Positions 1-8,330 of a DNA stretch of 64,000 nucleotides are shown here, piece after piece. A model generated the notes under the pieces. The model was not told where the DNA came from. It ran no database searches and worked only from the letters and a program-made list of their open reading frames with translations. The DNA comes from Polychytrium aggregatum (lineage: Eukaryota; Chytridiomycota; Chytridiomycetes; Polychytriales): NCBI RefSeq assembly GCF_025602895.1, contig NW_026516341.1:1-64000 (forward strand). Direction: 5' to 3'. A program made the position numbers and the translations under genes. How positions within the stretch are numbered: position 1 is the stretch's first letter; each line of letters starts with the position of its first letter.

Positions 1-190
1 GCGAGAGAGGCTTGGCACAGCCCGGGGACATGTGCCGAGCGGTGGGGGAGGCAGGAAACCAGTAGACGCGGGTGGCAACGGCGCGTGCTCATGCATGGGG
101 GCAAACAAACACGTGGGGACTCATGATTGGTGCGGAGGGCGAGAGCATGCGGGACAATCTCATTGGTCCGTTGTGATGCTGGTCATCACA
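1..190 (-). repeat. Element 1 3' LTR (partial)
   Basis: It matches 5659-5848 base for base. On the minus strand the LTR begins TGTGATGACC at position 190. Its far end lies beyond position 1. Confidence 0.93.
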
Positions 191-203
191 CTATCTCCTC
201 CTT
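191..203 (-). other. Polypurine tract of element 1
   Basis: On the minus strand the bases directly before the 3' LTR read AAGGAGGAGATAG, a purine-rich run where plus-strand DNA priming is expected. Confidence 0.75.
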
Positions 204-440
204 AAACTACGGCGTGTTCCATCTTGAGTTCTCCTGGGGCCAGGCTTGTCTGGGTAGCGTCGGTGGTACTCCGCGGCCACCGTTGGGGCAAAGACAATGT
301 CGGCGGGCTCCCAACTTCGATCGGTGACCGGGTAGCCTTTCCAATCGATGAGATAGTGCAGCTTTCCGCGCACGAACTTGGAGTCTAAGATCTCTTCGAC
401 CTCCCACTCCAAGTTCCCATCGATGACCACCGCAGGGGGG
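191..440 (-). pseudogene. Frame-shifted integrase chromodomain of element 1
   Basis: The minus-strand frame that is open over 191-499 encodes a typical chromodomain with the motifs WEVEEILDSK, LIDWKGYP and SWEPA. It is not in the frame of the long pol reading frame, which crosses the same DNA out of frame to a stop at 207. The switch maps to the C-run (minus strand) near 433-438. One base too many there explains the loss of frame. A base-calling error in the homopolymer is the alternative. Confidence 0.8.
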
Positions 441-3400
441 CGGCGCTTGCACCCGACCCGGAAGCGAGTTCTTCTTGTAGGGCTCAAGAAGAGACACATG
501 GAACACCGGGTGCACCTTTATGTCCTTTGGCAAGTCCAGGCGGAAAGCCAATGTCCCGACGGCCTCGAGGATGGTGAATGGTCCAATCCTCTGGTAATCC
601 AGCTTCTTGCTTGGGCGAGTGGTGCTGATGTTACGAGTCAGCACCCAGACTTGATCGCCCGGACGCAAGTCGGGAGCCTGGGACCTCCGGAGATCTGAGA
701 AGTGCTTGTAGTCAGACTTTGCCTTCTCAAGATTCTCCTTCAACAGTGCCAGGTTCCGCTGGAGATGTTCAACCCTCTCCGTGGCAGAGGGAACATCAGG
801 GCCGCCAGCGACAACGGGGACTTCGAACCTTGGGTGGAACCCATAGGTTGCCAAGAATGGCGAGGCATGTGTTGACGAGTTCTCGAGGTTATTGTAAGAG
901 AACTCGGCCAACGGCAGCAGCTCGGCCCAGTCATCTTGCTGATACGACGTGTAACAGCGCAGGTATTGGTTGATGACCTGGTTGACCCTCTCAGTCTGTC
1001 CATCGGTCTGGGGATGGAAGGCCGTGGACAGACTGGTTTGGATCCCGAGCTGCGTGCAGAGTGCCTTCCAGAACCGAGAGGTGAACTGACTTCCTCGGTC
1101 TGAAACCACTGTGTCGGGGAGGCCATGGAGACGAAAGACATTGTCGAGGAACAGTGACGCAGTCTCCTCCGCCGACGGCAGTGAACGCCAGGACATAAAG
1201 TGTGCCATCTTTGTGAGGCTGCATACCACCACAAAGATGCAGGTGTGACCCTTGGACTTTGGCAGATCAGTGATAAAGTCCATGGTCAGTGTCCCCCAGG
1301 GTCGATCGGCTGTCTGGAGTGGCAACAGGAACCCAAACGGCTTGTGTCGCGGAGCTTTCGAGCGTGCACAGGTGTCGCACGTCGAGACGTACTCTTTGAC
1401 ATCTTTCCGATAGGTTTGCCACCAAAACTGTCGCGATACCAGAGCCAGAGTCCGTCGGATGCCTGGATGACCCACAGCGACTGGGTCATGGCACGACTTG
1501 AGCGCCGGAACTCGGCACGACTCTGGGACCACAATCCTGTTCTGGAAGGTGAGGTACTGGCCATTCCAGACGAACTTCGGGTCACGACGGTATTTGTCTA
1601 GACCGGGATCCCGAGCCTGCTCTTCGGCTATGAGCTGCAGCAAATCCACAGGGTCACTGCGACTTGCAACCGAAGAGCGGGCGTCTCTGCTTCGGAGCAC
1701 GCGTATCACCGCGGCAGGATCGAGAAGCAGAGGCGGATCCCTCGACACGGAGGCCGACGAAGGGATGTAGTCCGAGCGACGAGACAGGGCATCGGCCTTG
1801 CCGTTCCTCGCACCAGGACGGTACTGGATGCGGATGTCGAACCGAGACAAGAACTGGGACCACCGTGCATGACGCTGGTTTAGGATGCGAGCCGTTGCCA
1901 GGTACTCCAAGTTCTTGTGATCGGTCAGAACGGCAACGGGATGCTGGGCGCCTTCGAGGTAGTGTCGCCACGCCTCGAAAGCCTCCTTGATCGCCAACAG
2001 CTCTTTCTCGTATATGCTGTAGTTACGTTCAGCATTCGAGAGTGTCCGCGAATGGAACGAGCAAGGATGAAGGCGATCATCAGCACCCCGCTGGGAGAGC
2101 ACGCATCCAAGCGCAAAGTCCGACGCATCTGACTCTACGACGAACGGCTTGGATGGGTCCGGATGCACCAGAACGGGCTCCGAAACGAAGGCATCCTTCA
2201 AGGATCTGAATGCTTTATCGGCTTCGCGGGACCACTGGAAGCCATGCGTCTTCCGGAAGAGCCGAGTCATGGGCCCCGCGATCTTTGCGTATCCATCGAT
2301 GAAGCGTCGATAGAAGTTCGCAAACCCGACAAAGGATCGAAGATCCGAGATGTTGCGCGGTATGGGCCAATCCAAGATCGCAGAGAGCTTGGATCGCTCC
2401 ATACCGATGCCCTCGGGCGAGACCATGAAACCAAGGAACGAGACCGAGGTTTTGGAGAACTCGCACTTCTCCAGCTTGCAATACAGCTTTGCAGCTCGGA
2501 GCTTCGAGAGGACCTGCTTGACGTGCTCTACATGCTGCGACGGATCAGCACTGTAGATCAAGATATCGTCAAGATACGCAATTGCGAACTGGTCCAACTC
2601 GGTGCGCAGGACGTCGTTGATGAAGTGCTGGAACGTCGCTGGCGCGTTGGTGAGCCCAAAGGGCATCACCAAGTACTCGAAGTGCCCATATCGAGTACGG
2701 AAAGCTGTCTTCCACTCGTCCCCGGAGCGGATGCGCAGCAGATTGTAGGCTCCACGAAGGTCCAGCTTAGTGAACACCTTCGCGCCTCGAAGTCGGTCCA
2801 GCAGCTCGCCGATCAGCGGTAAAGGGTAACGGTTCTTTACCGTGATACCGTTCAGTGCGCGGTAGTCAACGCAAAGACGAAGTGAGCCGTCCTTCTTCTT
2901 GACGAAGAGGATTGGTGAGCCTGCTGGGGACGACGAAGGACGAACGAATCCCTTGGCAAGATTCTCGTCGAGATAGTCACGCAGAGCGTGAAGTTCGGGC
3001 TCGGACAGTGAGTACAGAGGCCCGAACTTTGGCGACTTGCCCGGCTCCAAGTCAATGGGGCAGTCATAAGGGCGATGCGGAGGCAAGGAGTCAGCTTCCT
3101 GTTTAGAGAAAACAGACAGGAAGTCCTTGTACTCCGCAGGCACTTCGACAGTCGCAGTGCTCGGCTCGTCAGTGGGCAGGACATGGACCTGAAAGATGGT
3201 CAGGGGTTGCGTTCCATGCCTGCATGCATCCAAAGACTCGCGCATCGAGCGGTAATCAATGCTGCAGACGCGGAGAGGAGCGTCCGAGCTGAGAGGAGGG
3301 GCGTGGACAAGGTCAGAATAATGTTCGACGGTTACTTTATTCTGAACAATGTCCGAAGAACAAACAACAGGAGGAGGTACATCAAGGAGGGAAAGAGAAC

Positions 3401-4214
3401 TGACAACAGAAGAAGGGGTTTGGGAAGAGCGAAGGGGTTCGGGAGGAACAAGACAAGAAGGGGAAGACGAAGGTGGGAGCGTAGGAGAGGAGCTTAGATC
3501 AATCAAAGGAGTGGAATCATCAAGAAGGGGAGTGACATTGGAGGAAGTGGAGCAAGACGAAAGAGAAGTAGTGCATGGAGAGGGGTCGGAATCAACAGAA
3601 GGAGGGAGACAAAGAAGACCGCGAGACCAGACAATCTTGGGCTCGGCGGTGCGCAACCAAGGAAAGCCAAGGATAAGTGGTTGATGTGGAGACCTGATCA
3701 CATCGAACCGAAGGCGTTGCGAGACGTCCCCGAGAATCACCTCGAGTGGAGCAGTCTCGCGGAGGATGGGGCCAGACGACAGCGGCTTACCATCCACGCC
3801 TTCCACTGCCAAGGGCGAAGCCTTGGAGCAGGTGGGGACAGAGTGTCGAGCAACAAAGTCCTCGTCGATAAAGTTGCCAGAGGCACCAGAATCGACAAGT
3901 CCTTCGCACGACAGAGAATCACCAGAAGGAAGACGAACAGCGACGGGAACAACCAACGAGCAACGACGAACAGACGAAACACAAGACTTTGGTTCGGTAC
4001 CAGCTTCGGCACCAGGGTTGCGGCTAGCACAGACAGTTAACTTTGCCGAGGGTTGGCAGGACAGCTCAGGTATTTGCACCTGTGGATGAGGTGCAGTTCC
4101 CAGTGACACCAGAGGTGCCACGGGTACTATGCCAGAGCTGAGAGTGTCCGCCGGTCCAGAGGCAAGGCGAAGCTGTCCGCACATCACTGCTTCCCCAGTA
4201 CTTACCAAAGGCAC
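207..4214 (-). CDS. pol: Element 1 pol polyprotein
   Basis: This is a reading frame of about 1335 codons. Its domains in order are an aspartic protease (VDSGASGNFID), reverse transcriptase (LDLRGAYNLLRI as motif A, IAYLDDILIYS as the catalytic motif C), RNase H (VESDASDFALG, TDHKNLEYL), integrase with a zinc-binding HHCC region (GHPGIRRTL through CDTCARSK) and core residues MDFITDLP and FHPQTDGQTERVNQ, then the GPY/F-type tail (DYQRIGPFTILE, HPVFHVSLLEPY). The frame overlaps gag in the -1 phase and probably continues upstream of 4214, so a -1 frameshift is the likely expression route. The last roughly 75 codons are out of frame relative to the chromodomain encoded by the same DNA. All catalytic motifs are otherwise intact. 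Confidence 0.95.
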   Translation of the reverse strand: MPLVSTGEAVMCGQLRLASGPADTLSSGIVPVAPLVSLGTAPHPQVQIPELSCQPSAKLTVCASRNPGAEAGTEPKSCVSSVRRCSLVVPVAVRLPSGDSLSCEGLVDSGASGNFIDEDFVARHSVPTCSKASPLAVEGVDGKPLSSGPILRETAPLEVILGDVSQRLRFDVIRSPHQPLILGFPWLRTAEPKIVWSRGLLCLPPSVDSDPSPCTTSLSSCSTSSNVTPLLDDSTPLIDLSSSPTLPPSSSPSCLVPPEPLRSSQTPSSVVSSLSLLDVPPPVVCSSDIVQNKVTVEHYSDLVHAPPLSSDAPLRVCSIDYRSMRESLDACRHGTQPLTIFQVHVLPTDEPSTATVEVPAEYKDFLSVFSKQEADSLPPHRPYDCPIDLEPGKSPKFGPLYSLSEPELHALRDYLDENLAKGFVRPSSSPAGSPILFVKKKDGSLRLCVDYRALNGITVKNRYPLPLIGELLDRLRGAKVFTKLDLRGAYNLLRIRSGDEWKTAFRTRYGHFEYLVMPFGLTNAPATFQHFINDVLRTELDQFAIAYLDDILIYSADPSQHVEHVKQVLSKLRAAKLYCKLEKCEFSKTSVSFLGFMVSPEGIGMERSKLSAILDWPIPRNISDLRSFVGFANFYRRFIDGYAKIAGPMTRLFRKTHGFQWSREADKAFRSLKDAFVSEPVLVHPDPSKPFVVESDASDFALGCVLSQRGADDRLHPCSFHSRTLSNAERNYSIYEKELLAIKEAFEAWRHYLEGAQHPVAVLTDHKNLEYLATARILNQRHARWSQFLSRFDIRIQYRPGARNGKADALSRRSDYIPSSASVSRDPPLLLDPAAVIRVLRSRDARSSVASRSDPVDLLQLIAEEQARDPGLDKYRRDPKFVWNGQYLTFQNRIVVPESCRVPALKSCHDPVAVGHPGIRRTLALVSRQFWWQTYRKDVKEYVSTCDTCARSKAPRHKPFGFLLPLQTADRPWGTLTMDFITDLPKSKGHTCIFVVVCSLTKMAHFMSWRSLPSAEETASLFLDNVFRLHGLPDTVVSDRGSQFTSRFWKALCTQLGIQTSLSTAFHPQTDGQTERVNQVINQYLRCYTSYQQDDWAELLPLAEFSYNNLENSSTHASPFLATYGFHPRFEVPVVAGGPDVPSATERVEHLQRNLALLKENLEKAKSDYKHFSDLRRSQAPDLRPGDQVWVLTRNISTTRPSKKLDYQRIGPFTILEAVGTLAFRLDLPKDIKVHPVFHVSLLEPYKKNSLPGRVQAPPPCGGHRWELGVGGRRDLRLQVRARKAALSHRLERLPGHRSKLGARRHCLCPNGGRGVPPTLPRQAWPQENSRWNTP

Positions 4215-4273
4215 CTTACCAATGTCTTCACTTTCGGAAGGCGGTGGGCACGGCTCCGGTTCAAGGCCTTCAC

Positions 4274-5251
4274 TTAGAACCGGGCCTGGTCGTTTCCCGA
4301 ACTGAAGTCTTGCACTTCTCCATCTTCGTAAACGATGGTGCGGATGATCCTCGGGCCGGGAGGTCCAGGGGGCGGTCCGGTAGCTCTGGTAGATCCAAAC
4401 TTGACGGGGCAGTTTCGTACCAAGTGGCCCTTCTTGCCACAGTACAGGCAGAGTCCAAAGCGGCGGCGGCGTTGTTTCTCCTCGGCGGTCAGGGGTCCAG
4501 AGACGGCAGAGTCCACTTGCATGGGCTCGGAAACAATGTAGGAGGGGTGCGGCGGAGCGAGGACGGGCGCGGGAGCGATGGCGGGAACGGCAGCGGAGGC
4601 GGAACCAAAGGCGAACTGGGAAGACCGGTAGCGGGCAGGCGTGCTTCGGCGCTCTTGACGGCGCTCGCGGATTCGTGCATCGAGCTCGTTACAAAGCTCG
4701 ATGTACTCCTCCAGATCTCGTGGCAGAGGGCGAACTCGCGAAAGTTCGTCTCTGACATCATCCGACAAGCCAAGTCGGAAGAACGAGATCTTTGCACCGT
4801 CGTTCCAAGTCGTATCGGCGGCAATACGAAGGAACTCGGATGCATAGACTGCGCACGGGCGGTTGCCCTGAGACAGTGTGGTGATCACTGACTCGGCAGT
4901 CCTGGCCCGATCAGGGTCGTCAAACACTTTGGAAAAGCGTTCTAGGAAATCGCCAAAAGAGTTGAGTCGGGGATCACCCATCTCAAGCATCGGAGTCGCC
5001 CACTGGAGAGCCGGTCCAGTGAGCAGACTAATGACGAATCCGACCTTAATCGGGTCAGCAGGGAACCGGTGGGGCTGCATTCGTATATACAGTTTGCACT
5101 GATTTACGAATGCCCGGAACCCTTGCCGGTTACCGTCGTAACGGTCCGGCATCTGCACGCTGTACCCAGCGGCAGGAGCATCGCGAGCTGTCCGGAGCTC
5201 GGCGAGCTCGGCCTCCAAGGCACGGAGGCGGTCCACGAGGGCAGGATCCAT
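4274..5251 (-). CDS. gag: Element 1 gag
   Basis: This 325-residue capsid-like protein carries the retrotransposon gag core (ALQWATPMLEMGDPRLNSFG region, FFRLGLSDDVRDELSR) and one CCHC zinc knuckle near the C-terminus (CLYCGKKGHLVRNC). It begins with ATG about 215 bases inside the 5' LTR end. A run of about 13 A on the plus strand (5277-5290) lies just upstream of the start. Pol follows in the -1 frame. Confidence 0.92.
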   Translation of the reverse strand: MDPALVDRLRALEAELAELRTARDAPAAGYSVQMPDRYDGNRQGFRAFVNQCKLYIRMQPHRFPADPIKVGFVISLLTGPALQWATPMLEMGDPRLNSFGDFLERFSKVFDDPDRARTAESVITTLSQGNRPCAVYASEFLRIAADTTWNDGAKISFFRLGLSDDVRDELSRVRPLPRDLEEYIELCNELDARIRERRQERRSTPARYRSSQFAFGSASAAVPAIAPAPVLAPPHPSYIVSEPMQVDSAVSGPLTAEEKQRRRRFGLCLYCGKKGHLVRNCPVKFGSTRATGPPPGPPGPRIIRTIVYEDGEVQDFSSGNDQARF

Positions 5252-5465
5252 GGCGGGACTGGGACTGGGACTGGGAAAAAAAAAAAAAAGCGAGGAGGTT
5301 CAAGAACAGGAGAGCGAAGAGGGCTCAGACACAAGTGTGCTTGAGGTTCGGACAGGACTAGGAAAGGGGCGGGGCTAGGAGCGGAAGATACCAAGCAGGT
5401 GGTATCAGTAGAAGAGAGTTCGAACAAAGTGTAAGGAGTGAACAAGCGCAAGGACGAAGACCAAG

Positions 5466-5848
5466 TGCTTGGTATGAGCTTTATTAGCTTTTAGCCCCGA
5501 ACACCAAAGAACAAGTTTTGTTCGAACTGGTGTTCAACATAGGCTCAGACATGCAGGGCTATTTATAGACCGGGAGAAGGTCGAGGGGCAAAAGTGGGCG
5601 AGAAGGGTGGAGCATCACAGAGAAGCGAGAAGGGGGTGCGAGAGTGGCTGGTGTGCAAGCGAGAGAGGCTTGGCACAGCCCGGGGACATGTGCCGAGCGG
5701 TGGGGGAGGCAGGAAACCAGTAGACGCGGGTGGCAACGGCGCGTGCTCATGCATGGGGGCAAACAAACACGTGGGGACTCATGATTGGTGCGGAGGGCGA
5801 GAGCATGCGGGACAATCTCATTGGTCCGTTGTGATGCTGGTCATCACA
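5466..5848 (-). repeat. Element 1 5' LTR (383 bp)
   Basis: The right boundary is exact, from the match to the other LTR and the abutting element 2 sequence. The left boundary at 5466 is inferred from TG...CA ends: on the minus strand the LTR would end CCAAGCA, followed after two bases by TGGTCTTCGTCC, a possible primer-binding site. The minus strand also carries AATAAA near 5480. Confidence 0.8.
5561..5567 (-). promoter_or_regulatory. TATA box in element 1 LTR
   Basis: The minus strand reads TATAAAT within the 5' LTR, a plausible core promoter for the genomic RNA. Confidence 0.6.
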
Positions 5849-6973
5849 GTTGGGCAGCGCGGTGCGGTCCTTGACGGTGATCTTGTTGAGGGCGCGGAAG
5901 TCAAAGACGAGTCGGAACTTGTCGCCCTGCTTGACCCAGAAGATCGGTGCGCCGAAGGGCGAGACGGACTTGCGGATGTGGCCGATCCGGAGCAGTCGGT
6001 CGAGTTCGTCTTTGAGTCGAGCGAGTTCTTCGGCCGACATCTGGTAGAGCGACGACCAGGTTGGCTTGGCAGAGTCGTCGAGTCGGATGTTCATGTCGAT
6101 GCCGGGTCGGTGAGGCGGGAGTTCCTTGAGTTCGTTGAAGGCATCGCGGTACTTTGCGATGATGGATCGGTGTTCGGGGGTCAGTGGTTCGAGGACACGG
6201 GCGAGTTGGGCAACAGGGTCGTAGGGTTCAACAGCAACTGTATTCAAGTCACTGCTCAGAGTACAAACATACACGGCGCCGGGAGTCGAGGCGAGTGCGT
6301 TGATCTGCTGGGTCGACATGTGGTACTGGGATCGGAGTTCGAGGGTCGTGAGTGGCATTCCGGAGTCGGGTCGCGATGCCGTCCAAGTGTGGTGCTTCCC
6401 GTCGATCGAGAACTTGATTCGGTTGGAGGGCCAGTCGATCTCGGGGTTGGTCTGGTCGAGCCAGTTCTTGCCGAGGATGACGTCCCAGGTGAGTGGCGCG
6501 GTGAAGAGGTTGATGCGGGCGTGGTAGTCGTGGATGGTGAGGTCGACGGGATCGGTGACGGAGGACGGGAAGGACTTGCCGTTGGGCATCGTGACGGCGT
6601 TGGCGATGGTCTTGGTTCGAAGGTCGAGGGTCGAGGCGAGGGTCTCGGAGATGTGCGAGTTGGTCGCACCAGGGTCGATGAGGACGGTGATCGGGGAGCC
6701 GTTGAGGGTGGCGTCGATCACAAGCAGTCCCTTGCCGTGGTTGGCGGCAATGCGGTGGGGTTCGTCGATGAGAGAGTTGATCAGGTGAGGTCCGGTGGCG
6801 AAAGTCAATAGTTCAGCGTCGGGGGTCGGAGTCGGATGGCGGCAACTCGCCGGGTCCTTCAGAGGTCGTAGGATCCAGGGGTTGCCGCCTCGTCGTTTCC
6901 CTGATCTTCGTAGAAGGTGGCCTGGTCGGCGGTCTCGACGATGGCGTTGATGCGGGGCTGGTTCAAGGGACAC
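5849..6973 (-). pseudogene. pol: Element 2 pol, 5' part, interrupted in reverse transcriptase
   Basis: It encodes an aspartic protease (LIDPGATNSHISETLAS) and the start of reverse transcriptase (FWVKQGDKFRLVFDFRALN, ITVKDRTALPN). The frame runs straight into the element 1 LTR at 5848/5849, before the region that would hold the catalytic YLDD motif, so the copy is dead unless element 1 is removed. It overlaps gag by about 115 bases in the -1 frame. Confidence 0.92.
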
Positions 6974-7917
6974 TGCGAGGCGATGTGGCCGAACTTGCGG
7001 CAGCGGAAGCAGCCTCCGTTACGGTGGAGGTACTCCTTCTCGCGGTCGGTGAGCTTCTTGATCGGGCGCATGTCGACGTTGTCGAGGTCCATGGCGTTGG
7101 GGTCACGTGCGGGAGGCTGGGTTGGCTGGAAGGCGGGACGAGGAGGACGGACCATGGGGCGGAACTGCGGCTGGCCAGGTGGAGCGCGGAAGAGAGGAGG
7201 TCGCTGGAACTGGAGCTCGCGGAAGGGTTGGTCGCGGAACGGAGCGCGAGAGGGCTGTTGCATCAGGGGTTGCGATTGACCCATAATGGACTCGTATCGC
7301 TCGGCGAGGGCCATGGCATCTTCGAGGGTGGCTGTGTTGGAGTCAAGCTTCCATTCGACTTCGATGCGCACCCTGTGCTTGAGCTTGGTGAGGTAGCGCT
7401 GCAGGTTCTGGCGGTTGTTGCTGAAGTGGGGCAGCTCGAGGAGGAGATCGCGGAAGCGAGAGTTGAACTGCTCGACGGAGCCGGTGTGGCGCAGTGCTTC
7501 GAACTCATCCTCGGTGGTGCGCAGCGAGGTGGACGGAAGGAAGGTGTCGCGGACGAGGGACAGGACGGCGGCCGGGGTCAGGTTGTCGAGTTGCTTGCCC
7601 TGGGACCAGAGGCGCCACCAGGTCTTGGCCTTGCCCTTGAGGTTCATGGCGACGGTGGCGACAGCGGTGGCGTCATCGAGACTGTGGAAGGCAATGTACT
7701 CGGTCATTGAGAAGACAAACTCGTCAACGACAGCAGCCTTACGCTCGCCAGTAAAGGCGTCGGGGAGCGGGATCTTGGGACGCTTGAAACCGGGAGGGAC
7801 CGTGGGGAGATTCGGCTGGGCGGTCAGGGCGGAGAGGACCAAGGCGCGGTCCTCGAGCGAGAGTTGTTCAAGGGCTTGGAGGCAGGCATTGACGGCGGGA
7901 TCGTCCGATGCTACCAT
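6859..7917 (-). CDS. gag: Element 2 gag
   Basis: This intact 352-residue gag has a capsid core (AKTWWRLWSQGKQLDNLTP) and a CCHC knuckle (CFRCRKFGHIASQC). The ATG at 7917 straddles the LTR/primer-binding-site boundary: the A is the last LTR base and the TG begins the TGGTAGCATCGG site. Confidence 0.88.
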   Translation of the reverse strand: MVASDDPAVNACLQALEQLSLEDRALVLSALTAQPNLPTVPPGFKRPKIPLPDAFTGERKAAVVDEFVFSMTEYIAFHSLDDATAVATVAMNLKGKAKTWWRLWSQGKQLDNLTPAAVLSLVRDTFLPSTSLRTTEDEFEALRHTGSVEQFNSRFRDLLLELPHFSNNRQNLQRYLTKLKHRVRIEVEWKLDSNTATLEDAMALAERYESIMGQSQPLMQQPSRAPFRDQPFRELQFQRPPLFRAPPGQPQFRPMVRPPRPAFQPTQPPARDPNAMDLDNVDMRPIKKLTDREKEYLHRNGGCFRCRKFGHIASQCPLNQPRINAIVETADQATFYEDQGNDEAATPGSYDL

Positions 7918-8012
7918 GTCAGATCACAGGATCAAGAGGAAGTCAAAAGAAGAAGATAGAGAAGGGTTTTATTGATCTTAGCGAGGCTAGGATCTAGAGT
8001 CAAGTGTGTCTG
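7917..8012 (-). repeat. Element 2 5' LTR, inner segment
   Basis: On the minus strand this segment ends GATCTGACA right before TGGTAGC. Together with 13480-13853 it makes an LTR of about 465 bp with ends TGTCA and TGACA. AATAAA is present on the minus strand near 7970. The last five bases, 8008-8012 (GTCTG), are the target duplicated by element 3. Confidence 0.8.
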
Positions 8013-8321
8013 TGTAACGTCCACTACTGGGACGTTGGGGCAAGACGGGGAGGGAGGGGGTACAAGACAAGACAGGACGGGGCAGAACAGGGCGGTGCTA
8101 GGCTACTCTAGCGGACGGGTGAGCTCGGGGAGCACTTACGTTTATTCACGATAAAACCGAACTCCAGACAAACGGGGGGAACGGGGGCAACCCGCAGGTA
8201 TACCCTGCGGTGGCCTGCCTGCGGTGCGTGAAAACGCAAAGCGCAGCACAGGTCACGACCCACTGCGCCGCGCAGTACGCGCAGTACGCGCAGCACAGCG
8301 TCGGAGATACCATCTCCTACA
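8013..8321 (-). repeat. Element 3 3' LTR
   Basis: The plus strand begins TGTAACGTCC and ends CTCCTACA. A purine-rich run GTGTGGGAG lies next to it on the minus strand (8322-8330). The minus strand carries AATAAA. An imperfect palindrome around GGTATACC lies near 8190-8208. Confidence 0.95.
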
Positions 8322-8330
8322 CTCCCACAC

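Larger units (their letters stand above)
1..5848 (-). mobile_element. Element 1: chromodomain Ty3/gypsy LTR retrotransposon, cut by left edge
   Basis: The order on the minus strand is 5' LTR (5466-5848), gag, pol (protease, reverse transcriptase, RNase H, integrase), a chromodomain in a shifted frame, a polypurine tract and the 3' LTR (1-190, truncated by the window edge). The 190 bp of 3' LTR that are visible match positions 5659-5848 of the 5' LTR without a difference that I could find, so the insertion is recent. The base run just right of the element (5849-5853, GTTGG) would be its target duplication; the matching left copy lies outside the window. The element interrupts the reverse transcriptase of element 2. 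Confidence 0.93.

Noticed and set aside
3200-3700. Purine-rich plus-strand frames in element 1
   Set aside because: They are antisense shadows of the Ser/Pro-rich linker between protease and reverse transcriptase of the minus-strand pol.
8190-8320. CRISPR-like short repeats (GCGCAGTAC units) in the element 3 LTR
   Set aside because: Only two to three direct tandem units without spacers, present in both LTRs. This is simple-sequence structure of the LTR.
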